From: Thermoleophilum album
GTDB lineage: Bacteria; Actinomycetota; Thermoleophilia; Solirubrobacterales; Thermoleophilaceae
DNA: 64,000 bases
Assembly: GCF_900108055.1 (NCBI RefSeq)
Contig: NZ_FNWJ01000002.1
Coordinates: 816,382 to 880,381, forward strand
Reading direction: 5' to 3'
Shown here: piece by piece, positions 1 through 8,183 of the stretch
Layout: every line of letters begins with the position of its first letter
Numbering within the stretch: the first letter of the stretch is position 1
Notes under the pieces: generated by a model
Databases searched by the model: none
Seen by the model: the letters and a program-made list of their open reading frames with translations, nothing else
Told to the model about the DNA's origin: nothing
Position numbers and translations under genes: made by a program

Positions 1-30
1 GGCAGCAATCGGACTCATCTGCTTCGCCAT
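1..30 (-). CDS. possible 5' end of a gene running off the left edge
   Basis: An ATG at position 30 on the minus strand opens a frame (MAKQMSPIAA) that leaves the window after ten codons. An AGGAG lies at 46-50, but the 15-nt spacing to the ATG is long for a ribosome site. No function can be assigned from ten residues, and the frame may not be a gene. Confidence 0.3.
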   Translation of the reverse strand, partial: MAKQMSPIAA

Positions 31-108
31 GGCTTGGTGTCTTAGCTCCTCGCTGTCGCCTCGGACGCCCAAGAACGGCGTCGCCCGCGGGGCGCGGGCA
101 AGGTAAGC

Positions 109-792
109 CTAACCCGACTCGGCGATCAACGCCTGGCGCAACGCGTCCGCGCGCGGATCGCTGCCTTCGATTACGACCTCTCGGCGCAGGCCCCGGCGGC
201 GGTAACGCATCCGCCCGACCTCCTCGAAACCGGCTTTTTCGCAGGCGCGACGCGACGGCATGTTGGTCACTTCGACCTTTGTCAGCAGCGTCGCGATCCG
301 CTCGTCCACCAACGCCGCGCAGATCTTTCGCCACACCGCCGGCGCAAGGCCGCGACCACGGTGGGCGGGAGCGGTGAACGAGTCTTCGAGCACGGCACTG
401 CCTGCGGGGGGGCGGAACCAACCCCCGGGTGCGGCGAGCGCGGGCGCTCGTTCGCGGAAGATCCAGCACATGAAGGCGAGATCACCGGTCGCTCCCTCGA
501 GCAACCAAAGCTCGCCCCCGGCGGCCACGTAGGCGGCCGCCGAGGCGACCTCGATCCCCCGTGTTAGGAGCTCGCGCAAGGAGCGCTCGCCGCGCAGGCG
601 GGCCAGTGAGTAGCCAGCTGGCAGCGAACCCGACACGCCCTCGGTGGGAAGCGCGTACCAGACGTGTTCCTCCTGCCACCACAGAGCGCGCAGCAAGCGT
701 CCGGCAGCACGCTCGAACGCGGCCCTGGGACCAAGCTCCCGAAACCGCCGCCAAAGGCGCAGCGGCAGCACTGCGGCGAGGACTGCAGGCAC
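109..792 (-). CDS. GNAT family N-acetyltransferase
   Basis: This 227-aa protein looks like a GCN5-related acetyltransferase, which moves an acetyl group from acetyl-CoA to an amine. The acetyl-CoA pyrophosphate-binding signature is seen as HRGRGLAPAVW near residues 144-154. The typical end of the fold follows as NMPSRRACEKAGFEEVGR. The N-terminal 60 residues are Arg/Leu-rich and not recognisable. The start is a GTG at 792. It is divergent from the sortase gene with 79 bp between starts. The substrate is unknown. A role in modifying a surface sugar would fit the neighbours but is only inference. Confidence 0.75.
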   Translation of the reverse strand: MPAVLAAVLPLRLWRRFRELGPRAAFERAAGRLLRALWWQEEHVWYALPTEGVSGSLPAGYSLARLRGERSLRELLTRGIEVASAAAYVAAGGELWLLEGATGDLAFMCWIFRERAPALAAPGGWFRPPAGSAVLEDSFTAPAHRGRGLAPAVWRKICAALVDERIATLLTKVEVTNMPSRRACEKAGFEEVGRMRYRRRGLRREVVIEGSDPRADALRQALIAESG

Positions 793-859
793 GCGCCCAA
801 GCTAGCGCCTCGCTTGCCCTGCCACCACGGGATGGCGTGCGCGCCCGGCCGGGCCGCCT

Positions 860-865
860 TACACT
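860..865 (+). promoter_or_regulatory. -10 box (TACACT) for a leaderless sortase mRNA
   Basis: TACACT fits the actinobacterial TANNNT -10 consensus and ends six bases before the GTG start at 872. The predicted transcription start would then be at or next to the first base of the start codon. No clear -35 box is visible. The same arrangement recurs at several other genes in the window. Confidence 0.45.
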
Positions 866-871
866 GACCGC

Positions 872-1561
872 GTGACGACGGCCATCAGGGCCCGCGAGCA
901 CGGGCGGGGGACGCAACGCGGAAAGCCACGGCTGCGGTCGGCCGCAAAACCGCTCCTGCGTTTCGCGGCTTCGGTGATGATCACGAGCGGCTGCCTGCTG
1001 CTGGCGGACGCTGTCGTCACAGTGGTCTGGCAGGAGCCGATCTCGGCGGTGCTTGCTGCGCGCGAGCAACAGACGCTCGAGCGACAGCTGCGCGACCCGC
1101 GCGTTGTACGGCGGGTCATCGCTCGTCGCCCGCTGCCCGGCGATGCGATCGGGAGGATCCGCTTCCCAAGCCTCGGGGAGGCACACTGGGTGGTCGAGGG
1201 GACCGGACTCGACGACCTGCGCAAAGGCCCCGGTCACTACCCGGAGACGGCGCTGCCGGGTCGCGGCCGGACGGTCGCGATCGCCGGGCACCGCACTACG
1301 CATGGGGCTCCCTTCCGCCACCTCGACAGCCTGCGGCGCGGCCAGCGGGTAATCGTGGATATGCCTTACGGCACCTTCGTCTACCGCGTCCAGCGGACGC
1401 AAATCGTCGACCCGGACGCCTTCTGGATCCTCCGCAACGTCGGCTACGAACGGCTCGTGCTGAGCGCCTGCCATCCGCTTTACAGCGCGGCGCAGCGGAT
1501 CGTGGTGTTCGCCCGTTTGGTCGCGCGCAGACCGCCGGTGATCAAGCAGCAGGGACGCTGA
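872..1561 (+). CDS. class E sortase
   Basis: This 229-aa membrane-anchored transpeptidase should cut LPXTG/LAXTG-type sorting signals and attach proteins to the cell wall. An N-terminal transmembrane helix lies at about residues 29-50. The sortase barrel follows with the catalytic His in IAGHRTTHG (about residue 139), the catalytic Cys in LSACHP (about residue 200) and a downstream Arg in AQRIVVFAR. The TLXTC motif appears here as LSAC. Two proteins in this window end in LPFTG signals (4519-4878 and 46156-47877) and are plausible substrates. The stop codon overlaps a candidate CTG start of the deacetylase downstream. Confidence 0.88.
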   Translation: MTTAIRAREHGRGTQRGKPRLRSAAKPLLRFAASVMITSGCLLLADAVVTVVWQEPISAVLAAREQQTLERQLRDPRVVRRVIARRPLPGDAIGRIRFPSLGEAHWVVEGTGLDDLRKGPGHYPETALPGRGRTVAIAGHRTTHGAPFRHLDSLRRGQRVIVDMPYGTFVYRVQRTQIVDPDAFWILRNVGYERLVLSACHPLYSAAQRIVVFARLVARRPPVIKQQGR

Positions 1562-2361
1562 GTTCGAGTTACGCTCGCAGGATCCCGAGCCCCACGCACC
1601 GAGCAATCGTCCTCTGCTACCACGCTGTCAGCGACGACTGGCCTTCGCCGCTCGCGGTCGGTGTGCGCCAGCTCGAGCATCAAATTCAAGCGCTCCGACG
1701 GCGCCGCTATCGCTTCCTGACCTTCGGCGAGCTCGTGGCCCAGGTCAGCAGCGGTGGCCCGGCGCGCAAAATCGCCGCGATCACCTTCGACGACGGCTAC
1801 GAGTCGACTTGGACGCGAGCGCAGCGCGTGCTCGAGCGGCTCGGTGCGCGGGCCACGGTGTTTGTGCCCACTCACTTCATTGACAGCGGCAAGCCGCTTC
1901 GGTGGCCCGGTATAGAAGAGTGGTCGGGGACTCCTCACGAGCACGAGCTGCGTCCGCTTACGCTCGAGCAGCTACGGGCTCTGAGCACAGCCGGCTGGGA
2001 AGTCGGCTCGCACACGGTCTCTCATCCGCGCCTGCCGACCCTCGCCGACGACCGTCTTGCGGACGAGCTTGCCCGCTCGAAAGCCTGGATCGAGGAACAG
2101 CTGGACCGCCCCTGTGAGACCCTGGCCTACCCATATGGAGCCTACGATGAGCGGGTGATCGCGGCCGCCGAGGCGGCCGGGTACCGCGCAGCCGGGGTGC
2201 TGACCGGCCGCCTGCCCGCCCCGCGGCCGCTGGCTTGGCCACGCATCGGCGTTTTTCGGGTCGATCGCGGCGTGCGTTTCCTGCTGAAGTCGCACCCTTG
2301 GAGCGTCTGGGCGCGCTCGACTGGCGCGTGGGCGCTGTTGCGCCCCGAGAAAAGCTCGTAG
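1558..2361 (+). CDS. polysaccharide deacetylase (NodB-type), probable CTG start
   Basis: A carbohydrate esterase family 4 deacetylase, expected to remove acetyl groups from a surface or wall polysaccharide. Visible motifs are TFDDGY (about residues 76-81, metal-binding Asp pair), SHTVSH (about 151-156, metal His pair) and the later YPYGAYD motif. The conserved first strand LCYHAVSDDW lies upstream of the first standard start (GTG 1663), so the coding region must begin earlier. The only plausible codon is CTG 1558, which overlaps the sortase stop as CTGA, the coupling pattern used elsewhere here. From CTG the protein is 267 aa. GTG 1663 is the conservative alternative (232 aa). Confidence 0.82.
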   Translation: MSSSYARRIPSPTHRAIVLCYHAVSDDWPSPLAVGVRQLEHQIQALRRRRYRFLTFGELVAQVSSGGPARKIAAITFDDGYESTWTRAQRVLERLGARATVFVPTHFIDSGKPLRWPGIEEWSGTPHEHELRPLTLEQLRALSTAGWEVGSHTVSHPRLPTLADDRLADELARSKAWIEEQLDRPCETLAYPYGAYDERVIAAAEAAGYRAAGVLTGRLPAPRPLAWPRIGVFRVDRGVRFLLKSHPWSVWARSTGAWALLRPEKSS

Positions 2362-2397
2362 CGACCGGCGCCGGGCGCTCGCGTTATCGATTAGCAA

Positions 2398-4425
2398 GTG
2401 TCAGTGATGCCGCCTCGCCGAATGCCCCAGCGCATGCGCGATCAGTTGGGGGCCCTGCTGTCCGCCAACCCCGCACTGCCGTTCGCGCTCGTCGCGCTCG
2501 CGGTGCTCGTGTGGATGGCCGTCGACGAAGGCGGTTTTCGCGCTGAGACCTACGGTTTCGCGGGTCTCGTGCTGGCGGTGGCGCTGGTGTTCGGTCTGTT
2601 GCTCCTGCCCACTCCGGCACCGGCCCGAGGGTCGCTCCTATTGCTGCTTGGGGTCTCTGGCTACGCCGCCCTGTCGCTGCTCTCGGCGCTCTGGGCCGAC
2701 GAGCCGTGGACGGCCCTCGACGGTGGATTGCGGGTGGCGGTCGCAGCACTCGCTTGCGCTCCGCTTGTGCTGTGGCCGCCGGCGCCGCCCATCGTCCGGA
2801 CGTTGACGCTGTCATGGGTGGTGGCGGTGAGCGTCGTCGCCCTCTTCGAGCTGCGGGCGGCCGCAACGGCGGCAGTTGCCTTCCAGCACTTTCACGAGGG
2901 CCGCTTGGCCGAGCCGGTCGGCTACACCAACGCCAACGTCGCGCTCTGGACGCTCGCCGGCCTGCCAGCGCTCGTCCTGAGCGCCGACCGGTCGCTGACA
3001 CCGCTGCTGCGTGCCACCAGCGCTGCCTGTTGCGTTCTGTTGATCTCGCTCGCCGCCCTCGGGCAGAGTCGCGGCTGGCTGCTCGCCCTGCTACTTATGC
3101 TGCCGCTGCTATTGCTCGTGCGCGAGCTGCCGCGGCTGCTTTTGTTCTCGCTACCCGTTTTGCTCCCGCTAGCGGCCTTGACGCCAAGACTGCTCGACGT
3201 CTACCCGCGTTACCGCCCGTCGGCTAGCGGCGCGACGCTGATCGACCCACTGATCGAGCCCTTGGCTGGAGCGATGCTAGTAGCGGCCCTCCTGGCTTGG
3301 GCGTTCGCGCTGGTCGACCGGCGCCTGGCACGCGCAGCGTTGGCCAGCCCGCTCGCACGGCTGCTGACGGCCGCGACTTTGGTGGTTGTCCTCGGCGCGA
3401 CCGTGCTGAGCGCCACGCACGGCAAACCGGTCGAGCAGACGCGTACCTGGTGGCGTGAGTTCACCGGCGCCAGCCAGCACAGCAACGAACCTGCTGGCTC
3501 GCGTTTCGCAAGCGGCCTCGGTCAACAGTTCCGCTACGACTATTGGCGGGTCGCGTGGTCCGAGTTCCGGGCGCGTCCCTTGTTGGGTCACGGCGCAGAG
3601 AACTTCGCGCTCGCCTATCTGCGTAAGGGACGCTCACTGGAGACGCCCTACTTCGCGCACAGCCTGCCGCTCCAGACGCTTGCCGGAACCGGTCTGGTGG
3701 GAGCCTTGTTGTTGGGTGGCGCGCTGTTGAGCGCGGCGCTGACCAGCAGACGCACGCTGAGACGGTGTCACCCCGACCTGCGGATGACGCTGTTGGCATT
3801 AGCCGTCGGCGCCGCCTACTTCTTTCTGCACGCAGCGGGCGATTGGCTGTGGGAGTTTCCGACCCTCAGCGCCACCTTTCTGGTGTTCCTAGCACTGGCG
3901 GCCAGCCAGCCACTCGAGGGCGAAGACCAGCGAGCACCACTTAACCGACGCGTTCGCTATCTGGGCCTCGTTGCTGCCCTGCTCGCCGGTCTAATGCTGA
4001 CCGTCCAGTGGGCCTACGACCGAAACCTGAGGCGCGGGCAAGCGATCGGCGTCGCCGACCCCGCGGCATCGCGCACCTTGCTCGAGCGGGCGGCAACCCT
4101 CAACCCCTTGGCGCCCACGCCGCTCGTGGCGCTGGCCACCGTCGAACTTGCGCGCGGCGACGAGCGGGCCGCCGAGCGCCAGCTCTCGCGTGCGCTAGAG
4201 CGCGCGCCGAACCGTCCGGAGGCGCTGCTCCTGCGGGGCGTGGTGCGTCTCGCGCGCGGCGACCAGAGCGGATCCCGAGACGTCGCTCGCGCCCGTCGAC
4301 TAGCGCCTCGTAACGGGGCGATTCGGATCGTCGCCGACGCCGTGCGTCGCCGGCGCCCGCCCAGCCCGTTGGCAACGCTCGCGCTGCTGCGTGAGGACGT
4401 TGCGCGCCGCACAAACCTGCGCTAA
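2398..4425 (+). CDS. O-antigen ligase/polymerase-like membrane protein with C-terminal TPR region
   Basis: A 675-aa polytopic protein with roughly a dozen hydrophobic segments between residues 25 and 545. A large outward loop contains the Wzy_C-like stretch GHGAENFALAYL (about residue 396) followed by FAHSLPLQTLAGTGLVGA. This is typical of WaaL/Wzy family enzymes that ligate or polymerise undecaprenyl-linked glycans. The last 110 residues are an Ala/Arg-rich helical repeat (TLNPLAPTPLVALATVELAR and two similar units), which resembles tetratricopeptide repeats. GTG 2398 is the first start; ATG 2407 is also possible. Whether it polymerises or ligates cannot be told from sequence alone. Confidence 0.8.
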   Translation: MSVMPPRRMPQRMRDQLGALLSANPALPFALVALAVLVWMAVDEGGFRAETYGFAGLVLAVALVFGLLLLPTPAPARGSLLLLLGVSGYAALSLLSALWADEPWTALDGGLRVAVAALACAPLVLWPPAPPIVRTLTLSWVVAVSVVALFELRAAATAAVAFQHFHEGRLAEPVGYTNANVALWTLAGLPALVLSADRSLTPLLRATSAACCVLLISLAALGQSRGWLLALLLMLPLLLLVRELPRLLLFSLPVLLPLAALTPRLLDVYPRYRPSASGATLIDPLIEPLAGAMLVAALLAWAFALVDRRLARAALASPLARLLTAATLVVVLGATVLSATHGKPVEQTRTWWREFTGASQHSNEPAGSRFASGLGQQFRYDYWRVAWSEFRARPLLGHGAENFALAYLRKGRSLETPYFAHSLPLQTLAGTGLVGALLLGGALLSAALTSRRTLRRCHPDLRMTLLALAVGAAYFFLHAAGDWLWEFPTLSATFLVFLALAASQPLEGEDQRAPLNRRVRYLGLVAALLAGLMLTVQWAYDRNLRRGQAIGVADPAASRTLLERAATLNPLAPTPLVALATVELARGDERAAERQLSRALERAPNRPEALLLRGVVRLARGDQSGSRDVARARRLAPRNGAIRIVADAVRRRRPPSPLATLALLREDVARRTNLR

Positions 4426-4472
4426 CCGACCGTGCTGCGCACAAGTTGCTGGTGGTTCGCCGGCAGATGCTG

Positions 4473-4494
4473 TACGATCGACGAACGTTCGATC
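4473..4494 (+). promoter_or_regulatory. -10 box with overlapping inverted repeat before the LPFTG protein
   Basis: TACGAT at 4473-4478 fits the TANNNT -10 consensus. It overlaps an imperfect palindrome at 4476-4494, made of outer arms GATCGA and TCGATC around the perfect core CGAACGTTCG (4482-4491). The position is right for a repressor site just after the -10 box. The core resembles half of an SOS box but the spacing is too short for LexA. Confidence 0.35.
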
Positions 4495-4518
4495 TGCAAG
4501 CTAGCCCCGGAGCGACAG

Positions 4519-4878
4519 GTGATTTTGAGAGTAATAACAATCTTCGTAGTAGCAGCCTCGCTTTCCGTCGGGCTCGCAGGTCTCGCCTTCGCGCAGACGA
4601 GCGGACAGGAGGGCTACGGAAGCGTCGGTGGTGTTGTAGTCGGTACGAACAACACGCCACCCGCCGGTCCCTCCGTCTCGGAGCCCCAGGCGGTATCGCA
4701 GTCCGGCTCCGCTCCGGTGCGGCCGCTGGCGGTGTCGAACACCGTCTCACATAACGAGGCGCAGGGAGCGTTGCCGTTCACCGGCGCCGAGCTTGGTGTG
4801 ATGGCGGCAGTGGCGCTGGCCCTGATCGGGTCGGGGCTCGCTGTGCGGCGGTTGTCGACCAGGTCCGCCGAGGCTTAA
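4519..4878 (+). CDS. small LPFTG cell-wall-anchored surface protein
   Basis: A 119-aa exported protein: signal peptide (about residues 1-27, ending near AFAQT), a low-complexity Gly/Ser/Pro middle of about 55 residues, and a C-terminal sorting signal made of LPFTG, a 20-residue hydrophobic helix and the basic tail RRLSTRSAEA. The signal fits a sortase substrate, and the class E sortase gene lies 3 kb upstream. I chose GTG 4519 because GGAG sits seven bases upstream and the signal peptide starts there. The reading frame is open further back to 4432, but those residues do not look like a leader. An intrinsic terminator follows 60 bp after the stop. Function of the exposed part is unknown. Confidence 0.78.
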   Translation: MILRVITIFVVAASLSVGLAGLAFAQTSGQEGYGSVGGVVVGTNNTPPAGPSVSEPQAVSQSGSAPVRPLAVSNTVSHNEAQGALPFTGAELGVMAAVALALIGSGLAVRRLSTRSAEA

Positions 4879-4938
4879 CGGCCGCCCGGTCGCTTGCCCG
4901 CCCCTTCCCCTACCCCCTTTACGTTCTTCTGACGGATT

Positions 4939-4974
4939 CGCCGGGGCCGGCTTGAGCCGGCTCCGGCGTTTTTT
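4939..4974 (+). terminator. rho-independent terminator
   Basis: A long GC-rich hairpin (arms CGCCGG-GCCGGC and GCCGGC-CCGGCG with a short TTGA-type loop) runs straight into TTTTTT at 4969-4974. It ends the transcript of the LPFTG protein gene. Confidence 0.85.
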
Positions 4975-5346
4975 GCGAAGTTCGCGCCCACTGCTGGTCG
5001 GCTTGCCGGGCGCGAGCCGCCGGCAGGCGCGACTGTGACTGTTTAACGCGCTCCGCGCGCGTGCGCGCAGCTCCTTGCACGTGACTTTTTCGTAAGGCGG
5101 CCAGGACACCGCCTCTCCCCTCTTGGTTGCCTCCGTGTCCGGACGTTCTTCGTACGTCCGTCGATATTTGCGGCAGTCGGCGCATGGTCGTTGCCTGGGC
5201 GGCCGATCTCCACGGGTGCGAGACGCAAGCCCAGTCGTCGTGCCCGAAGACGAGACGGCTGCTGCTCACGGCCGCGTCGCGCGCGAGCTCGCGGCTGTCC
5301 GAGACAAGCGGCACCGGGAACGGCGGCGTGACCCAAGAACGCCGAC
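4975..5346. other. 372-bp gene-free leader of the secreted protein gene
   Basis: No coding frame here resembles a protein. The stretch holds a GC palindrome (GCGCGCTCCGCGCGCGTGCGC around 5048-5068), a dyad TCCGGACG...CGTACGTCCG near 5137-5160, and further short stem-forming segments. It may be a structured 5' leader for the gene at 5347. I compared it by eye with c-di-GMP, ydaO, TPP and cobalamin riboswitches and found no convincing match. Confidence 0.3.
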
Positions 5347-7023
5347 ATGTTCGAATTCGACCCTCAGCGTGTCAGGGGCGGCTTTCGCCTACTGCTGGCG
5401 GGCGCTGCGATCACCTTGGTCACTTTTGGCGTTGGCAGCGAGCCGGCTTCAGCGAAGACCGGATCCTTGGCCAGTCTCAAGCCAACCCGGGTGGAAGGCC
5501 GAAGCCTCGTCTTCCGGTTGCCGAAGATCCAGGCTTCGCGCATCCACTCGTCACTGCTGGTCGTTGGGCGCTCGGCCCGCAAACCGGTTTCCGCTCGCAA
5601 GCTGCGGCGGGCGCTACGGACGCGCCAGCGCACCGTGCGCATCCGACCCCCGCGACTGGCCCGCGTGGCGAGCGCCGCGCGCTCCCGCGAGCGCTCGGTG
5701 TGGCGCAACCTGGCCACGGAGGCGCGCCTCGTGCTCTTCCTTCGCAGGTCCGGGACGCGTCGCAAGAGTCGTCCGGCGCCGGCACCGACGCCCTCGACCG
5801 AGTCGCCAAGCACTTGCTCCACGTGCCCGGCGCCAGTTCCGACGACGTCAACGAGCGGCGCTACGACGTCTGGATCCGGCACGGGATCCGGCACGACTTC
5901 CGGCTCCAGTAGTACGAGCGGCAGCCAACCGTCACCAACCGACTCGACCACCAGCGGTGCGGGATCGTCCAGCGGAAGCACCAGCAGCGCCAGCGTAGGC
6001 TGCTCTCCGACGGTGAGCCCGTCCTGGACCTTCGGCTGGGGAACCTTCGACGTCGGCAACTGGCCGTCGGCGTGCTGGCGTCCTTACGGCGCGAGTTCGC
6101 CCTTCAATCAAACGTTCGCGGAGCTCCAGGCGCAGGGACGGGTGCGTCCCCTCTCGAACTCCTCCCAGATCGTGGGGCAGCTGATGGACTGGGGCGGCCC
6201 GATCGGCATGAACACCGGCGACTGGCAGCACCCGATCTACTTCTCGCGTCCCACCGACCCGGTGTTCACGATCCACTGCACCGAGCAGTGGGGAACCTGC
6301 GATGTCGAGGGCGCACAGGTGCGCATCCCCGCGCAGGCGCGGCCGGCGGGGGGCACCGACAAGCACCTCGCGGTGATCGACCAGCAAACCGGTTGGGAGT
6401 ACGACTTCTGGAATGTGCAGAAGGACGGTCCAGTCGGCCAAGGCGGCGTCCTCAACATCAGTTGGGGCGGCAAGACGCGGATCGATGGGAATGGCCTCGG
6501 CACCAACGCGACCGCTGCCCACTTCGGTCTGGCGGCCGGGATCGTGCGCGGCGAAGAACTCAAGGCGGGGCGCATCGAGCACGCCCTGTTCTTGGCGGTT
6601 CGCTGCACCAACGGCAGCTCGGTGTGGCCGTCCGCGCCGAACGGCACGGGCGCACCCTGCTCGTCCACTTACCGAGGCTCTGCGCCACCGATGGGTGCCT
6701 TGGTGCGGCTCGAGATGACCGACGCGCAGATCGACGCCTTGCCGGTGCCAGCCTGGAAGAAGCCGATCCTCAAGGCGCTCGCTCGCTACGGCTCCTACAT
6801 CGGTGACACCACCGGCAACCCAGCGATGTGGTGGCAGTTCCAGGCCGGCGAGAGCTACACCAGCTTCGGCTACGAGGATCCGGTCGCCCAGTTCGCACGC
6901 GACAATCAGGCGCAAGGCGGGATCTCCTACGACCCCACCTACGACGACTGGCACTTCGACATCAAGTCGGGCGTCGACTGGCGGCAGTACCTACGCGTCT
7001 ACCAGGTGGCGCCGCCGAGCTAG
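5347..7023 (+). CDS. large secreted protein with Ser/Thr-rich linker and unrecognised C-terminal domain
   Basis: A 558-aa protein of unknown function. An N-terminal hydrophobic segment (about residues 14-36, ending PASAK) looks like a signal peptide. A basic region follows, then a Ser/Thr/Gly/Pro linker (about residues 140-220) of the kind that spans a cell wall. The C-terminal 330 residues form a globular, Trp- and Cys-containing domain starting at CSPTVSPSWTFGWGTFDVGN, with motifs such as WRPYGASSPFNQ and TAAHFGLAAGIVRGEEL. I do not recognise this domain; it could bind or cleave a glycan. A stop codon lies 18 bases before the ATG, so the start is fixed unless a later one is used. No strong ribosome site is visible. 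The stop overlaps the convergent glycosyltransferase gene by four bases. Confidence 0.7.
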   Translation: MFEFDPQRVRGGFRLLLAGAAITLVTFGVGSEPASAKTGSLASLKPTRVEGRSLVFRLPKIQASRIHSSLLVVGRSARKPVSARKLRRALRTRQRTVRIRPPRLARVASAARSRERSVWRNLATEARLVLFLRRSGTRRKSRPAPAPTPSTESPSTCSTCPAPVPTTSTSGATTSGSGTGSGTTSGSSSTSGSQPSPTDSTTSGAGSSSGSTSSASVGCSPTVSPSWTFGWGTFDVGNWPSACWRPYGASSPFNQTFAELQAQGRVRPLSNSSQIVGQLMDWGGPIGMNTGDWQHPIYFSRPTDPVFTIHCTEQWGTCDVEGAQVRIPAQARPAGGTDKHLAVIDQQTGWEYDFWNVQKDGPVGQGGVLNISWGGKTRIDGNGLGTNATAAHFGLAAGIVRGEELKAGRIEHALFLAVRCTNGSSVWPSAPNGTGAPCSSTYRGSAPPMGALVRLEMTDAQIDALPVPAWKKPILKALARYGSYIGDTTGNPAMWWQFQAGESYTSFGYEDPVAQFARDNQAQGGISYDPTYDDWHFDIKSGVDWRQYLRVYQVAPPS

Positions 7024-8087
7024 CGGGCCCGGCGGAGTGCGCGACTCAGCGCACGCCAACAGGCCCGCACGGGGGGTCCGTGGCGCAGCGATCCCGCCAC
7101 GAAACCCGCTCCCCAGGAGAGGTGCATAACAGCCACCACGAGCGGTACGGCGAGCGCGTCTCGGAGAGACGCGCTCGCCCGCCGACGTGAAGAGACCGCG
7201 GTGGAGGCGATCGCCGCTAGCCAAACACCGCTGCCGACGCGAGCGGCTGCGCGCAGACGGCGAGACGGTGCCGCACCGACCGCTACCAAGACACCCAACA
7301 CGAGCGGCGGTAGGAGGTGCGTCGGGCGCATCGCGTCAGGGTGCAGGCGCCAGGTTCGCGCTCGCGCCCGTCCGTAGCGGTAGTACTGGCGCGCGAGCCC
7401 CTCGAGCGATTCGCGCGGCCAGTACGAAGCCGCCATCCGCTGCAGCATCACGAGACGCATGCCGCGCTCGAGCATCCGCGCTGCCAGCTCCCCATCCTCG
7501 TTGGGACTCGCAGCCTCGTCCCAGCCGCCCAGCTCTTCCAGGGTGCGGCGCCGCCACACGCCGGTGAAACCGCTGTCCACCTCGACCTCCTCGGCGTCGG
7601 GCGGCAAGCGGTAGGCGGGCCCGCCGGTCCCCAACCAGGTGCCGAGAGCGAGGGCGATGCGCCGCGACCACTTCCCCCGCGGAGCCGGCAGTTGAGGCCC
7701 GCTCACCCAGTCGGCGTCGCCGTGCTCGAGGCGCTCGACACCGTCCCGCAGGTACGTGGACGGATAGATCGTGTGCGCATCCATCCGCGCCACGTAGCGG
7801 CCCCGCGCATGGCGCAGCCCGATGTTGAGCCCGACAGCGGTCGTCCGCGCCGGATTTTCGAGCAGCCGAATGCGCGGGTCCTGTTCGGCGAAGGCCTCGA
7901 CCACCGCCCGCCCGCCGTCGGTCGAACCGGAGTCGATGAACAGGTACTCGACGCGGCCGTCGAACTCTTGGTTCAACATCGCCGGCATGCTGTCCGGCAG
8001 GTACGCCTCCTCGTTGAGGAACGGCACCAAGACGCTCACATCGACGCCGCCGTCAAGCTCCCCCTGCCCCGTTGCTGCTGCGACCAT
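7020..8087 (-). CDS. family 2 glycosyltransferase, ExoA-like, membrane-anchored
   Basis: A 355-aa GT-A fold glycosyltransferase. The nucleotide-sugar site begins with SVLVPFLNEEAYL near residue 17 and continues with FIDSGSTDGG. The metal-binding region reads ARMDAHT in place of a standard DXD. An acceptor-side acidic motif is seen as SPNEDGELAARM. The C-terminal 130 residues carry two or three hydrophobic segments, as in succinoglycan-type ExoA enzymes. Start ATG 8087 is chosen because the 26 residues encoded further upstream are Arg-rich and unlike the family. It is divergent from the family 4 transferase with 96 bp between starts. The sugar and acceptor are unknown. Confidence 0.83.
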   Translation of the reverse strand: MVAAATGQGELDGGVDVSVLVPFLNEEAYLPDSMPAMLNQEFDGRVEYLFIDSGSTDGGRAVVEAFAEQDPRIRLLENPARTTAVGLNIGLRHARGRYVARMDAHTIYPSTYLRDGVERLEHGDADWVSGPQLPAPRGKWSRRIALALGTWLGTGGPAYRLPPDAEEVEVDSGFTGVWRRRTLEELGGWDEAASPNEDGELAARMLERGMRLVMLQRMAASYWPRESLEGLARQYYRYGRARARTWRLHPDAMRPTHLLPPLVLGVLVAVGAAPSRRLRAAARVGSGVWLAAIASTAVSSRRRASASLRDALAVPLVVAVMHLSWGAGFVAGSLRHGPPVRACWRALSRALRRAR

Positions 8088-8183
8088 CGAGGCTCTCAGC
8101 GGCGCGCGCGTCCGAGCTCTGCCGCGAGTAAAACCGCTTCTGAGCGGGCAGCGCGAAGCGCACAAACAGGTGACCGGCGCGAC

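Noticed and set aside
482-1606. Long minus-strand frame (374 aa) opposite the sortase
   Set aside because: It is a GC-driven shadow: the sortase on the other strand has full catalytic motifs, and this frame has no domain or plausible start region.
4482-4491. CGAACGTTCG as an SOS/LexA box
   Set aside because: The LexA consensus in this group has four bases between GAAC and GTTC; here there is no gap, and the gene is not a DNA-repair gene.
5160-5280. Possible c-di-GMP (GEMM) riboswitch because of GAGACGCAAGCCC
   Set aside because: The other hallmark GCAAACC and the tetraloop-receptor arrangement are missing, so the similarity is too small.
7317-8183. Upstream extension of the family 4 glycosyltransferase
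   Set aside because: The extra 289 codons are the antisense of the real family 2 transferase; the GT-B fold begins at ATG 8184.
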